A stretch of 64,000 bases of DNA from an uncultured Granulosicoccaceae bacterium. Lineage in GTDB: Bacteria > Pseudomonadota > Gammaproteobacteria > Granulosicoccales > Granulosicoccaceae. Made by a program: the position numbers and the translations under genes. Under the pieces are notes generated by a model. That model worked only from the letters and a program-made list of their open reading frames with translations. It did not search any database and had not been told where the DNA came from. Of this stretch, positions 54,314-64,000 are shown one piece after another. The stretch lies in the NCBI GenBank assembly GCA_938007995.1, contig CALLLW010000040.1:1-64000 (forward strand), read 5' to 3'. Within the stretch, counting starts at the first letter, position 1; every line of letters begins with the position of its first letter.

Positions 54314-54738
54314 TTGCGGCCATTACCTGTTACCGCGTCCAGTGCCAAAGTCAGCGCTTTCAAATCTGTGGAAGGTAAAGATAACGTTGAAATCTCATCG
54401 CTGATAACAGCATCCGCATCGCTAACGAGTTCTTCACCAGCGCGGGTTAAACTCGCCACTGTCTGCCTTGCATCACGCTGATTTTTCCGGGAGATGACAA
54501 AACCGGTTTTTTCCAACGGCTTTAATGCCCGAGTCACGGCAGAAGGTGTCAGATTAACTGCAAAAGCGAGATCCACCCGCGAGGCAGAGCTGTCGGGCTG
54601 CTCCTGTAATCGCTTTAAAAGAAAATACTCTGTAAAACTTACACCGCGCACCGCAGAAAGTACTCTGTCAAAACGCCTTTCGATCCTGCCGGAAGTCGCC
54701 AACAGTGAGAATACAAATTCGCTTTTTTTCTTGCTCAT
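54307..54738 (-). CDS. MarR-family transcriptional regulator
   Basis: 143 residues. The winged HTH is complete: VSFTEYFLLKRLQEQP, VDLAFAVNLTPSAVTRALKPLEKTG (recognition helix), then the wing RKNQRDARQTVASLTRAGEEL. A regulator of stress or catabolic genes; the target is unknown. Its C-terminus is encoded partly by a 13-bp repeat. Confidence 0.92.
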   Translation of the reverse strand: MSKKKSEFVFSLLATSGRIERRFDRVLSAVRGVSFTEYFLLKRLQEQPDSSASRVDLAFAVNLTPSAVTRALKPLEKTGFVISRKNQRDARQTVASLTRAGEELVSDADAVISDEISTLSLPSTDLKALTLALDAVTGNGRNR

Positions 54739-54832
54739 ACTTGCATAATACGTGAATACTCACGCATTATGCAATTATTTGAGTGGGCAACGACAACGTT
54801 GCTGTGAAGCATTATCTTGCCCGTGAAAATTG

Positions 54833-56479
54833 TTACTGCCGATCCCACCAGCTATTCCAGGCATTCAGATCGTATGCAAACCGCTGACCGGTTATTGCGG
54901 TAAGTGCACCGATGACATCCGCTTTCACCCACAACGGATCGGACATATTGTTCAAACGGGTAATGAGCTCACCCAGCGTGGCTTTATCATTTTGCGCAAG
55001 CCAGCCAGTTGCAACAATTGAGGCAACCGATGGGTCGAAAACTTTTCCGCTGTCAGGCACCTGCAGTTGGTGATCAGGGTTTATCCAGGATGGTTCGATT
55101 CGACCATTGCCGTTGATTGCCAGAGTGGTTACAAGGAACCAGCGAATCAGATCCTGCCGGCTGATTGTCTGACCGGTGAACATCGTGGTTGGCTCACCAC
55201 TGATAGGCTGTGATAACAACTGCGTTACAGCCACACCGAACTCCGGCTTTTTAAGATGCGGGTGTCTGCCCAGACTGCGACGTAAAACACGGGCATAGTT
55301 CGCGGTGTTATCTGGATCGCTGATGATTGATTTTAGATCCTGCGTGATGGACTCAACCAATGCACTATCCAGATCTTCCGCTGTGCTTATGTTTTGCAAC
55401 GATTGAACGCTTCGAGTTTTTGCTTGCTGGGCTTGCGCTTGACCATAAAGAAGTAGTGCACCGCCGCTGTTGCTGTATGTGCCAATCGCCACAACTCCAT
55501 TAAGACTGGTAAGCGATATTGGCACATCACTAAATTGTTGGATCAGCCTGAGACTGTTATTTTCTGCGTACTGCCACAAAGCACCCGGTGTTTGCTTGTT
55601 GTTTGCGTTGTGGGTAGCCAGCCAAAGTGTGTCACCGTCAGAGTGCATCGCTCTGGGACGATGCCCCTCTGGCAGCTCGACTTTGATACTCTGGTTACCA
55701 TCAAAACGCATTAACTGGCGCGAATTGCCGGAATCGACAAAGGCAAAAATGGCGTTGTTGTGTCGGGTCAGGTTATCCACCCGCTCGCTTGCAGGCCAGC
55801 CGCTAACCGGATCCGGCTTATCACCATTAAGTGAAAATAACTTGGCTTCGTTTTTCCCTCTGGCAGAAGCGCCAACGATACAATCATCACCAAGCTGATC
55901 GACACTGACAATTCGGCTAAATCTATTGGTGGCAGCCGGGTAGTCGTATTGAACCTGCCATTTGCCATTTTGCTGCATACGGTGCAACTGCCCTGTCCAT
56001 GATCCGGTTGCTGCAACCAGATCGCCGTCGCAAACATTCATCGCATGCACATGCATGACACTACCCGATTCCATCGCGCGCCATTCCCAGTTGGTGCCAT
56101 CTGTGACTGCATACTCACCAGAGCCTGCACTGCGGCGCGGGTCTTCATACGGCCAGTGCAACAAGCCTTCGAAGATCACCGGCGCTCCGGTATCCTGTGA
56201 AAAGAGACTTCGTTCGTAGCGGATCGAGTTGTCGGCCACGGAATAACTGTAGATATCAGCGCTGTTATTGTCTCTGTAAGGCTGGCTGTTGACTAACCAG
56301 ATTCGGTCTTTGTATGCAATAAGGTGTGAAACACCGGGCCACTGCTCAAAGGTTGCAACGCGTGAAACCTGCGACCAGGTCGCACCCGACCAGGCGATAC
56401 ACAGAAAGACGCCTGTAGCGAACAGAGCACGCCGGGCACTCGACTTGTGCGCTTGGATTTGCTTTGGTTGACCGGCCAT
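54833..56479 (-). CDS. Secreted propeller-like protein of unknown function
   Basis: 548 residues from the ATG at 56479 (AGGTG upstream); an ATG at 56500 adds seven residues. Basic N-terminus and signal peptide (ARRALFATGVFLCIAWSG). Repeated Trp/Asp-rich blades over residues ~30-350 (DRIWLVNSQPYRDN, CDGDLVAATGSWTGQLHRM, SDGDTLWLATHNANNKQTPG) suggest a beta-propeller. The remainder is helical. No enzyme motif seen. Confidence 0.8.
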   Translation of the reverse strand: MAGQPKQIQAHKSSARRALFATGVFLCIAWSGATWSQVSRVATFEQWPGVSHLIAYKDRIWLVNSQPYRDNNSADIYSYSVADNSIRYERSLFSQDTGAPVIFEGLLHWPYEDPRRSAGSGEYAVTDGTNWEWRAMESGSVMHVHAMNVCDGDLVAATGSWTGQLHRMQQNGKWQVQYDYPAATNRFSRIVSVDQLGDDCIVGASARGKNEAKLFSLNGDKPDPVSGWPASERVDNLTRHNNAIFAFVDSGNSRQLMRFDGNQSIKVELPEGHRPRAMHSDGDTLWLATHNANNKQTPGALWQYAENNSLRLIQQFSDVPISLTSLNGVVAIGTYSNSGGALLLYGQAQAQQAKTRSVQSLQNISTAEDLDSALVESITQDLKSIISDPDNTANYARVLRRSLGRHPHLKKPEFGVAVTQLLSQPISGEPTTMFTGQTISRQDLIRWFLVTTLAINGNGRIEPSWINPDHQLQVPDSGKVFDPSVASIVATGWLAQNDKATLGELITRLNNMSDPLWVKADVIGALTAITGQRFAYDLNAWNSWWDRQ

Positions 56480-56606
56480 TGGGACACCTGATTGGGGCAT
56501 CCGTTTATGACTCTAACTACATCAGCCAGTTCCCGCGCTGCGAGAAGGATGTAGCGCTCAAGAGGTTGCCTGTCGTCAGTACAGAGGGCTCTTCCAGCTA
56601 ATCCAG

Positions 56607-57008
56607 CCTACGATGTAGATCGAAGTAGCATTTTGACAGTATGCCTGCGTAGGGGCGATAAGCGACAGCGCGTCTACCATGTAATCAGCGCCGGATGCGC
56701 TTCCAGCTTATCCAGCCTACGGTGTAAATCTAAGTAGTGTTTTGACAGTCTGCCTGCGTAGGGGCGATAAGCGACAGCGCATCTACCATGTAATCATTGC
56801 CGGATGCGCTTCCAGCTTATCCAGCCTACGGTGTAAATCGATGTAGTGTTTTGACAGTCTGCCTGCGTAGGGACGATAAGCGACAGCGCATCTACCATGT
56901 GTAATCACCGCCGGATGCGCTTGCAGCTTATCCGGCCTACGGTGTAAATCGAAGTAGTGTTTTGACAGTCTGCCTGCGTAGGGGCGATAAGCGACAGCGC
57001 ATCTACCA
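56607..57008. repeat. REP/BIME-like tandem array, ~110-bp unit
   Basis: Units start at 56607, 56716, 56825 and 56936 (lengths 109, 109, 111 and a partial ~73). Each holds two opposed REP-like palindromes: GTAGGGGCGATAAGCGACAG and GCCGGATGCGCTTCCAGCTT, with TTATCC(A/G)GCCTAC. These strongly resemble the Y and Z REPs of E. coli BIMEs and carry the GTAG tetranucleotide that RAYT enzymes recognise. They fill most of the 56480-57040 gap. Confidence 0.85.
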
Positions 57009-57040
57009 GCTGTCTATAGCCGAACGATATGTTGAAACAA

Positions 57041-57484
57041 CTAACCGCCCGCAACGCGAAGACGTATACCTTCAACCGAAACTATTCGGGCACTTTCACC
57101 GGCTTCAATTTCGGCGTACTGGCCCTCTGCCAGCTCCGCCTGCCAGTCACTTCCCGACCACACCACCACACCCGGTGATTCTCTGGTTACCTTGCTTGTT
57201 ACGGTAACTCTCTGGCCAACTGCGTTGTTACCTGAAATTCCTGAAGGCTGCTTTTGCCATCTTCTAAGTGGTGCATACAGCACAGCGGTAACGATGGCAG
57301 ATGCCACCAGAAAAACCAGGGTTGTGATCAGGAAACTGGCATCACCCATCAACCATGCAAACGCCGCTGCTATCAGCGCTCCGATGCCAATAAAAAACAA
57401 CCAGAATGTAGTGAACTGAAATACAAGCATCTCAACTGCAAGTAGTGAAACTCCCGCAAACAAGAATATCCAGAACGGGTTCAT
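57041..57484 (-). CDS. NfeD-like membrane protein
   Basis: 147 residues. Two or three hydrophobic segments (IFLFAGVSLLAVEMLVFQF, FLIGIG-like region, LVFLVASAIVTAVLY) are followed by a C-terminal OB-fold (VGQRVTVTSKVTRESPGVVV). The start overlaps the stop of the SPFH gene (TGATG). The short NfeD form is the usual partner of stomatin/paraslipin proteins and works in the inner membrane. Confidence 0.9.
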   Translation of the reverse strand: MNPFWIFLFAGVSLLAVEMLVFQFTTFWLFFIGIGALIAAAFAWLMGDASFLITTLVFLVASAIVTAVLYAPLRRWQKQPSGISGNNAVGQRVTVTSKVTRESPGVVVWSGSDWQAELAEGQYAEIEAGESARIVSVEGIRLRVAGG

Positions 57485-58431
57485 CAGCTCACTCCGGGGA
57501 CAGAGCTGGTTTTGTTGTCGACTTTATCTTTAAGCAAGTCAAACGCGGTGTAGGCTTTGGCGACCATGCTGGCAACATCACTGCCATCTCCCGGTAACAG
57601 TGCAACCGTACCTTCTCTTGCAAGCTTCTCAAACGCTGCCACATATTGCTCGGCAAGCTGCTGGGCAACCGCGGCAGAACCGCCTTCGGTGTTTATCGCT
57701 GCAGATATAGTTCGAATAGCTTCAGCTCTGGCGGTTGCTTCAACCGTAAGTGCCTCAGCGTTACCCTGTGCGCGTAGTATTTGCGCCTGCCGGTCACCCT
57801 CGGCCTGGTTGATCTGTGATTGGCGGTAACCTTCGGAGGTTGTCACCTGTACCCGTCGCTCCCGCTCTGCGCCCATCTGCTTTTCCATCTCTTCGAGGAT
57901 TGTTGCAGGCGGTGTGATGTCCTTAACCTCATAGCGTAATACTTTTGTACCCCAGACTTCAGAGGCTTCATCTATCGCGCGTGTTACATGTGCGTTGATG
58001 TTCTCACGGGATTCAAAGGTATCGTCGAGGGACAATTTGCCAATCTCCGCACGCATGCTTGTCTGTGCCAGCTGTGTAATTGCAAACTGCAGATTTTCAA
58101 CGCCGTACGATGCCGCTTTGGGATCCATGATTTTCAGATACAACACGCCGTCAATGCCAAGCGCGACGTTGTCGCGGGTAATCGCCTGTTGCGATGCAAC
58201 GTCGACGGCGTACTCTTTTAACGAGTGTCGATAGGCTACCCGTTCCAGCACGGGTATGGTGACGTGTAATCCGGCAAGCAGCGTGCGGTTGTATTTACCC
58301 AGTCGTTCTACAACATACGCTTCGTTTTGCGGCACGATGCGAATAAACGATTTTAAAAACAGCAGCAACAACACCACTGCACCGATCAAAAAAGCAAGCC
58401 CCATGGATTCAAACCCTATCGATTCAAACAT
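57484..58431 (-). CDS. qmcA: SPFH/stomatin-like protein (QmcA/paraslipin family)
   Basis: 315 residues from the ATG at 58431, which has GGGG 7 nt upstream; an ATG 45 bp upstream has no such site. An N-terminal membrane anchor (LAFLIGAVVLLLLFLKSF) precedes the SPFH domain (IVPQNEAYVVERLGKYNRTL, SLKEYAVDVASQ). A long coiled coil (EEMEKQMGAERERRVQV, QINQAEGDRQAQILRAQGNA) follows. It oligomerises in the inner membrane and is translationally coupled to NfeD. Confidence 0.93.
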   Translation of the reverse strand: MFESIGFESMGLAFLIGAVVLLLLFLKSFIRIVPQNEAYVVERLGKYNRTLLAGLHVTIPVLERVAYRHSLKEYAVDVASQQAITRDNVALGIDGVLYLKIMDPKAASYGVENLQFAITQLAQTSMRAEIGKLSLDDTFESRENINAHVTRAIDEASEVWGTKVLRYEVKDITPPATILEEMEKQMGAERERRVQVTTSEGYRQSQINQAEGDRQAQILRAQGNAEALTVEATARAEAIRTISAAINTEGGSAAVAQQLAEQYVAAFEKLAREGTVALLPGDGSDVASMVAKAYTAFDLLKDKVDNKTSSVPGVS

Positions 58432-58634
58432 ATCATCCCCTGTAAAAATGTGGTCATCGTACCCTGACGCCGACACTTACTTAACCCACGCTAGAGAACC
58501 TAACGTGGGGGTCGTCAAGCTGTTTTACAAATCAAATGCGGTTTGAAAACAGCGAAAGCGGTCGATCTGCCTCGCTGAAAATCGTGGTGATCTGCATAGC
58601 AAACAAGCGGGATAGCAAGTCACCGGGTCGGGCT

Positions 58635-59768
58635 TTACCTGTCAACAGGCAGCAATGCATACATTCTACCCGATTGCTTCATCTCCCCGGCAAGACGCTC
58701 GGCATCGGCACCTGCGCCAAAAAATACATCAGCTCGTACATGGCCCTTAATCGCACCACCAGTGTCCTGGGCAACCATTAGACGCTGGAACTGAGCGCCA
58801 TCTGGCAGTGTTGTGTCTATCCAGACCGGGGTACCGAGTGGGATGACTGACTGGTCCACCGCGAGGCTACGTGCTTCAGTCAACGGCACGTTTAGAGAAC
58901 CTCTTGCGTTTTCGCTGCTGTCTTCACGCAGCGTAAAGAAAACGTAACTTGGATTGGTGTTAAGAACCTGATCCGCTTCAGACGGGTTGTTTTTCAGCCA
59001 TTCCCGAATTGTGAAGAGGCTGACTTCTTCAAGTGGTATCTGTTCCTGCTGCACCAGGGTTTTACCCACTGCAACATATGGATGCCCGTTTTGATCGGCA
59101 TAATTCAAGCCCATCATTGTGCCGTCTTCAAGACGCACCCTGCCCGACCCCTGTATTTGCAAAAAAAATGAACCGTATGGGTCATCTATCCACAGAAGCT
59201 CGTTGCCCGACAAAGGTTGCTGTTCGCCATCTATCACTGATCGCGAATGATACGGGACGACTTTATTACCTTCCAAACGACCACGCAGGCGCATACCCTT
59301 CAAATCTGGATAGACCTCCGCTAAATCAATGGTGAGCATCTCATCCGGGGGTGAGTAGATCGGGTAAGCAAACTGCTCTGTGCGCTGCAGGCTGCCATTT
59401 AGTAGCGGCTCGTAATAACCGGTGATCAAACCTTCAGTCTTACCGCGCTTTGCATGAATACGGTGTGGTTTGAAATAGGTTTGAAGGAATTCCCTGACCG
59501 CTTCACTATCCGGGTTTTGCATCTCATCAACAGCTCGGCAGATCGGCACCCAGACTGTGTCGCGTCGATTCATGCGCGGACACTGCTGCGCGATGGCCAG
59601 CCACGCCTCAGACAGGTTGTCATTTTGCCAGTTGGGCAGTGACGACCACGCGACCGGCTTGCCAATGCCAGGCTGCGGGCTGAAAAAGCCGGTGCAGCCG
59701 GTTAGCAACAATGCAGTCAGCACAGCGATTGCGCAGATTTGATGAGCTTTCAACGTACGTGAACACAA
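58635..59768 (-). CDS. mltA: Membrane-bound lytic murein transglycosylase A
   Basis: 377 residues; the start is a TTG at 59768. Lipobox LLTGC near residue 25. MltA domain (GLITGYYEPLLNGS, IQGSGRVRLEDG) and 3D domain (VAQDTGGAIKGHVRADVFFGAG) with the catalytic Asp. It cleaves peptidoglycan between MurNAc and GlcNAc at the outer membrane, forming 1,6-anhydro ends. Transcribed toward the SPFH gene. Confidence 0.92.
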   Translation of the reverse strand: MCSRTLKAHQICAIAVLTALLLTGCTGFFSPQPGIGKPVAWSSLPNWQNDNLSEAWLAIAQQCPRMNRRDTVWVPICRAVDEMQNPDSEAVREFLQTYFKPHRIHAKRGKTEGLITGYYEPLLNGSLQRTEQFAYPIYSPPDEMLTIDLAEVYPDLKGMRLRGRLEGNKVVPYHSRSVIDGEQQPLSGNELLWIDDPYGSFFLQIQGSGRVRLEDGTMMGLNYADQNGHPYVAVGKTLVQQEQIPLEEVSLFTIREWLKNNPSEADQVLNTNPSYVFFTLREDSSENARGSLNVPLTEARSLAVDQSVIPLGTPVWIDTTLPDGAQFQRLMVAQDTGGAIKGHVRADVFFGAGADAERLAGEMKQSGRMYALLPVDR

Positions 59769-60663
59769 GTCCCAGAAAAACCCAGTGTAGCGCTAAGGCC
59801 ACGGTGTTTTGCTCAGACAGTCATGATTGTAATGAGCAACGGGCGTACTCATCTATACCGATTGGCTCTGCTATGACACAGCATCGTGCGAGGGTTTAGT
59901 TTTGGCCTGAGTTTAAGTCGTTAAATCAACAAAATGACTGGTCTTAATGCCTGATTTGAAAATTGCAAAGAGTCATTAAAACCAAAGAAGGAAACAACAA
60001 AAAGGAGCAGAAATGTAACAACTATGGATCAGTTCGACGAGAAATCGCTGTCAGGCAAAGGAAAGCGATGGCAGCACATATCAACAGAGACATTGTTAAA
60101 ACTCCTGAAATAACTGGCTTTTATTCGAATTATAGTCACCAACCCCCAAAGCATAAAACATCGCCGTCAAATTGTCACCAATCTGCATCACAATCCTGAC
60201 TGCACTAATGACATTACAGTGGCACTATTTTGTCGCTGGCCGTAGTTTCAGCCATAGATTGCAGAGACAGCATGGACAGGCAAGACAGCATGGACAGGCA
60301 AGTAGTTGGGTAACGAGGACAGGAAGTAACAAGGCATATTACGGCTGGCCCTGAGAGTTGGCGAGACAGTCACCAATACCACCAACCAAGACAACGCCGA
60401 TACCCCACCATCTATCTGCCAGCACATGTACGAATTCCCGACGCCGGACGCAGACTTGATGCGAGCCAAAATCGGGGAATTTATTCCTGCCACCTCACAT
60501 AAGTCCCGAGAACCCACCCCAAACGTGCACTGTACGTACAGAATTTGTAACACCTTGCACAGATTTTATTGCACCACAGGTTCACTATTGATCGATCGCC
60601 CCAGAGGGATTCGAGTATTTACGGATTGGCAAGCGGGCTTTAACAAAATATCGAGGAGGAGTC
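59769..60663. other. Intergenic region with an 18-bp direct repeat, no gene recognised
   Basis: 895 bp, AT-rich in its middle. gacagcatggacaggcaa is present twice in tandem without change (60266-60283 and 60284-60301). A strong GAGGAGG ribosome site lies at its right end, serving the small ORF at 60664. Promoters for mltA and for the leu operon or small ORF must lie here. Confidence 0.6.
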
Positions 60664-60828
60664 ATGGAGGCTTCAACACCACTAGACACACGAAGATCTG
60701 CAGCACGAGGACTAAACATCCTGGCAGCAGCCGGTATTGTTCTGGTTCTGGCAGCAGCAGGAACCGCTATCGCATTGACTGAAAGGCAATCTGCGTCAGC
60801 AGAATCGGTAGTTGCTCCAACCGAATAA
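60664..60828 (+). CDS. Small single-span membrane protein
   Basis: 54 residues, ATG after GAGGAGG (spacing about 5-8 nt), stop TAA at 60826-60828. A polar N-terminus with Arg (DTRRSAARG) precedes one hydrophobic helix (ILAAAGIVLVLAAAGTAIAL), then a short acidic tail. The near-perfect ribosome site and codon structure support expression. It precedes leuC by 125 bp on the same strand. Function unknown. Confidence 0.65.
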   Translation: MEASTPLDTRRSAARGLNILAAAGIVLVLAAAGTAIALTERQSASAESVVAPTE

Positions 60829-60915
60829 ACCGTCTGTGGCGCAATAATCAGACACTCTGCGACTGTCCGTCCGTGCGACGGGCGTTGCAGCGTTCCTCAC
60901 AGCACTCTACCATTG

Positions 60916-60948
60916 GCCTCTTAAGTGAAACTCGCTAATAGAAGAGGC
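60916..60948 (+). promoter_or_regulatory. Hairpin sequestering the leuC ribosome site
   Basis: GCCTCTT (60916-60922) pairs perfectly with AAGAGGC (60942-60948), which contains the leuC Shine-Dalgarno GAGG. The loop is 19 nt. With the TTG start 6 nt further on, this would lower leuC translation unless the stem is opened. Confidence 0.5.
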
Positions 60949-60953
60949 ATCAA

Positions 60954-62363
60954 TTGTCAGCCCGAACACTCTACGACAAGATCTGGGACGCGCACGTTGT
61001 AAGTACCGAACCCGATGGCACCTGCCTGATTTATATCGACCGCCATCTGGTACACGAAGTAACCAGCGCACAGGCGTTTTCCGGCCTCAGGCACAACAAT
61101 AGGCAAATCAGACGGCCCGAATTAACACTCGCAGTCGTGGATCACAACATCCCAACCTCGGATCGCTCTCAAGGCATTGATGACCCCGAAAGCAAACTCC
61201 AGATTGATACGCTGCGTAGCAATACCGCTGAATTCGGTGTTGAGTATTTTGATGCCACCGATGTTCGACAGGGCATCGTGCACATCATTGGACCCGAACA
61301 GGGCTTCACACTTCCCGGCACCACTGTGGTGTGCGGTGATTCCCACACAGCGACCCACGGCGCTTTTGGCGCTTTAGCCCACGGCATCGGCACTTCTGAA
61401 GTTGAACACGTGCTGGCTTCTCAGACACTGCTACAAACCAAATCGAAAAACATGCAGGTGCTGATCAAAGGGAAACTGCAAAAGGGCGTCACAGCAAAAG
61501 ACCTGACGCTTGCCATCATTGCGAAAACCGGTACCGCCGGCGGCACCGGGCACGTTATCGAATACTGCGGTGAGGCAATCTCCGATCTCAGCATGGAAGG
61601 CCGCATGACTCTTTGCAATATGGCGATAGAAGGCGGTGCTCGCGCTGGTCTGGTGGCACCGGATGAAAAAACTTTTGCCTACCTGAAAGGCCGTCCCAAA
61701 GCGCCCAAAGGCGCAGACTGGGATGCCGCCGTTGAATACTGGAAAACACTAAAGTCAGATGAAGGCGCGCATTACGATCAAATCGTCATACTCGAAGCCA
61801 AAGACATCGCACCCGTAGTCACCTGGGGCACTTCACCGGAAGATGCACTGCCGATCACCGGCTCTGTTCCAGATCCGCAGTCGTTTGAAGATGAACATAA
61901 ACAAGCGGCTGCGAAACGATCACTTGAATATATGGGATTGACTGCAGGCACCTCACTCGACGAGATCGAAATTGACAAAGTCTTCATCGGCTCATGCACT
62001 AACGGCAGAATCGAAGATCTGCGCGCAGTCGCTAAAGTGGTTGAGGGTAAGAAAATTGCTGATCGAGTCAGCGCGATGGTCGTACCAGGTTCCGGCCTGG
62101 TAAAAAAGCAGGCTGAAGAAGAAGGCATTGCAGACATCCTTATAGCGGCAGGCTTTGACTGGCGCGAACCCGGGTGTTCAATGTGCCTGGGCATGAACCC
62201 GGATCGTTTAAAGCCACAGGAGCGTTGTGCTTCTACTTCCAACAGAAACTTTGAGGGCCGTCAGGGCCACGGGGGTCGCACACATCTAATGTCTCCCGCG
62301 ATGGCGGCTGCCGCTGCCGTCACAGGCAAGTTGACCGACGTTCGCACCATGGTGGATTCATGA
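60954..62363 (+). CDS. leuC: 3-isopropylmalate dehydratase large subunit
   Basis: 469 residues, TTG start after GAGG. Aconitase-family enzyme: [20 protein letters not shown], and [4Fe-4S] ligands Cys348 (IGSCTNGR), Cys408 and Cys411 (PGCSMCLG). With LeuD it isomerises 2- to 3-isopropylmalate in leucine synthesis. The stop overlaps the leuD start (ATGA). Confidence 0.97.
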   Translation: MSARTLYDKIWDAHVVSTEPDGTCLIYIDRHLVHEVTSAQAFSGLRHNNRQIRRPELTLAVVDHNIPTSDRSQGIDDPESKLQIDTLRSNTAEFGVEYFDATDVRQGIVHIIGPEQGFTLPGTTVVCGDSHTATHGAFGALAHGIGTSEVEHVLASQTLLQTKSKNMQVLIKGKLQKGVTAKDLTLAIIAKTGTAGGTGHVIEYCGEAISDLSMEGRMTLCNMAIEGGARAGLVAPDEKTFAYLKGRPKAPKGADWDAAVEYWKTLKSDEGAHYDQIVILEAKDIAPVVTWGTSPEDALPITGSVPDPQSFEDEHKQAAAKRSLEYMGLTAGTSLDEIEIDKVFIGSCTNGRIEDLRAVAKVVEGKKIADRVSAMVVPGSGLVKKQAEEEGIADILIAAGFDWREPGCSMCLGMNPDRLKPQERCASTSNRNFEGRQGHGGRTHLMSPAMAAAAAVTGKLTDVRTMVDS

Positions 62364-62977
62364 AAGCACTGAAAGAGTTAACCGGCGTAGCAGCACCATT
62401 GCCGATGATGAATGTTGATACTGACATGATCATTCCAAAGCAATACCTTAAAACTATCAGCCGTGATGGACTCGGTAAAGGGTTGTTTCATGCCATGCGT
62501 TACCACGATGACGGTACTGACAATCCCGATTTCGTACTCAATAGAGAAGCCTACAAGAATGCCAGCTTTCTGATTGCCGGTGATAACTTTGGCTGTGGAT
62601 CATCACGCGAGCATGCGGCCTGGGCACTTGAAGATTTTGGTATACGTTGCGTTATCGCCAGTAGCTTTTCAGATATCTTTTACAATAACGCTTTCAAGAA
62701 CGGTATGTTGCTTATCAAGCTTCCTCAAGACGCCGTCGACACCTTGACTGCACAGGCAGAGTACGGTTCCAACGCCAAGTTCTCTGTTGATCTGGAATCT
62801 CAAATCCTTACTGCACCGGATGGTACAGAGCACAAGTTCGAGCTGGATGAATTTAAAAAACATTGCCTGTTAAACGGTCTCGACGAAATTGCACTGACAC
62901 TTGAAAAAGAAAATACCATAGCGAGCTTTGAAAAAAGCTCGACACAGAACCATAGCTGGCTCACTCCGGCCAATTAG
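62360..62977 (+). CDS. leuD: 3-isopropylmalate dehydratase small subunit
   Basis: 205 residues, ATG in a 4-nt overlap with leuC. Swivelling domain with [30 protein letters not shown] (substrate loop) and [15 protein letters not shown]. Normal length for the family. leuB follows after 30 bp. Confidence 0.97.
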   Translation: MKALKELTGVAAPLPMMNVDTDMIIPKQYLKTISRDGLGKGLFHAMRYHDDGTDNPDFVLNREAYKNASFLIAGDNFGCGSSREHAAWALEDFGIRCVIASSFSDIFYNNAFKNGMLLIKLPQDAVDTLTAQAEYGSNAKFSVDLESQILTAPDGTEHKFELDEFKKHCLLNGLDEIALTLEKENTIASFEKSSTQNHSWLTPAN

Positions 62978-63007
62978 CAAAGTTTCACTTAAAGGCATCT
63001 CACAAGA

Positions 63008-64000
63008 ATGAAGAATGTTTCAATTCTGCTGTTACCCGGCGACGGTATCGGTCCGGAAGCGATAGCAGAACTTAAGCGAGTTATCGACTGGTTCGGTGCA
63101 CACACAGATCTGTCTTTCGACATCACAGAAGACGATATCGGCGGTGCTGCGTATGAGCGATACGGCACCCCGCTGGCAGATTCAACCCTTGATACCGCTA
63201 AGAAAGTTGATGCCATTGTGATGGGTGCCGTCGGCGGACCACAATGGGACAACGTTGAACGTCATCTGCGACCCGAGGCAGGCTTGCTCACACTCAGAAA
63301 AGAACTCGATCTATTTGCCAATCTGCGTCCGGCAACCTGCCGAGCCGCACTGGCAAGTGCATCATCCCTAAAAGAAGATTTGGTATCGGGTTTGGATATC
63401 ATGATCCTTAGAGAGCTGACCGCCGGTGTTTATTTTGGTGAACCGCGTGGCATTGACACCGCTGCCGATGGCAGGCGTCGAGGACTCGATACGCAAGTCT
63501 ATTTTGAAGACGAGATAGAACGGTTGTTACGAGTCGGTTTTGAACTGGCAGCCAAACGCAATCGCAAAGTCCATTCAGTTGAAAAAGCCAACGTGATGGA
63601 GTCAGGTGTGTTCTGGCGCGAAATCGCGACGCGAGTCGGTAAGGACTATGCTGATGTAGAACTTGAACACATGTATGCGGATAACTGTGCGATGCAGCTG
63701 GTACGCGCACCGAAGCAGTTTGATGTCATCGCGACTGACAACCTGTTCGGAGATATATTGTCAGACTGCGCTGCCATGCTGACCGGGTCACTTGGTATGC
63801 TGCCGTCTGCATCTCTTGGTGTAGAGCAAAACGGCAAGCGCGCTGCACTCTATGAGCCGGTACATGGCTCGGCGCCGGACATTGCCGGTAAGGGACTGGC
63901 CAATCCACTCGCAACCATACTTTCATTTGCAATGTGTCTGCGCTACTCATTTGACAGGCAGTCCGACGCGGATCTGCTGGAAAAAGCAGTCGATCAGGTA
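63008..64000 (+). CDS. leuB: 3-isopropylmalate dehydrogenase (3' end outside window)
   Basis: 331 residues seen from the ATG at 63008; the frame is open to the right edge, about 25-30 residues short of usual length. [10 protein letters not shown], substrate-binding [26 protein letters not shown], and the metal/NAD site ([25 protein letters not shown]). NAD-dependent oxidative decarboxylation, the third step of leucine synthesis. Third gene of leuCDB. Confidence 0.97.
   Translation, partial: MKNVSILLLPGDGIGPEAIAELKRVIDWFGAHTDLSFDITEDDIGGAAYERYGTPLADSTLDTAKKVDAIVMGAVGGPQWDNVERHLRPEAGLLTLRKELDLFANLRPATCRAALASASSLKEDLVSGLDIMILRELTAGVYFGEPRGIDTAADGRRRGLDTQVYFEDEIERLLRVGFELAAKRNRKVHSVEKANVMESGVFWREIATRVGKDYADVELEHMYADNCAMQLVRAPKQFDVIATDNLFGDILSDCAAMLTGSLGMLPSASLGVEQNGKRAALYEPVHGSAPDIAGKGLANPLATILSFAMCLRYSFDRQSDADLLEKAVDQV

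Overview
The window looks like chromosomal DNA of a free-living, probably marine, gammaproteobacterium. The evidence is a tRNA trio Gly(GCC)-Cys(GCA)-Leu(UAA) in the same order as E. coli glyW-cysT-leuZ, with CCA ends encoded; hrpB, mltA and leuCDB of gammaproteobacterial type; and many secreted or lipid-anchored proteins. The genus cannot be fixed from sequence alone.

Layout. 1-6148 (minus): 5' part of a giant lipoprotein that joins a copper-radical-oxidase propeller, two discoidin domains, a PKD domain, a YncE-like propeller, two haem c sites and CBM9-like/cadherin-like modules. 6421-6895: the tRNA cluster with a near-perfect sigma70 promoter. 6882-17020: a ~10 kb integrative element inserted at the 3' end of tRNA-Leu. 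It has an integrase, an AlpA-like regulator, toprim-like and ATPase replication proteins, two candidate origin repeats, a Nu1-like small terminase, an S49 protease and a cold-shock protein, but no recognisable capsid, portal, large terminase or tail genes, so it resembles a phage satellite. 17274-18858: a RAYT-like transposase between inverted arrays of a TGGGTGTC repeat.

18910-31451: a metabolic block. It holds a Gfo/Idh dehydrogenase with a GntR regulator, the glxB-glxC-glxD-glutamine-synthetase-like operon (related to N-methylglutamate synthase plus gamma-glutamylmethylamide synthetase), a CoA-transferase, a TlpA-like redoxin, serine/alanine-glyoxylate aminotransferase, an FMN alpha-hydroxyacid oxidase and a rhodanese. 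Together these suggest amine nitrogen and glyoxylate/C1 metabolism, which is an inference.

31816-41962: SGNH and SASA esterases that share a CBM10-like motif, a tRNA-queuosine mannosyltransferase homologue, a small SelW/Rdx-type selenoprotein (36338-36550) read through an in-frame UGA, an ABC exporter, a second GS-like enzyme and a secreted coiled-coil protein. 42324-54738: mixed housekeeping and sensory genes (SRPBCC/GyrI, GNAT, ParA, fructosamine kinase, dihaem peroxidase, propeller-ankyrin protein, GGDEF, HrpB, beta-helix protein, MarR). 54833-64000: a secreted propeller-like protein, a REP/BIME array, NfeD-SPFH, MltA, a small membrane protein and leuC-leuD-leuB, with leuB running off the right edge.

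Short intergenic tandem repeats of 13-14 bp recur at four places outside the mobile element. Family assignments come from motifs and protein composition read by eye; no database search was run.
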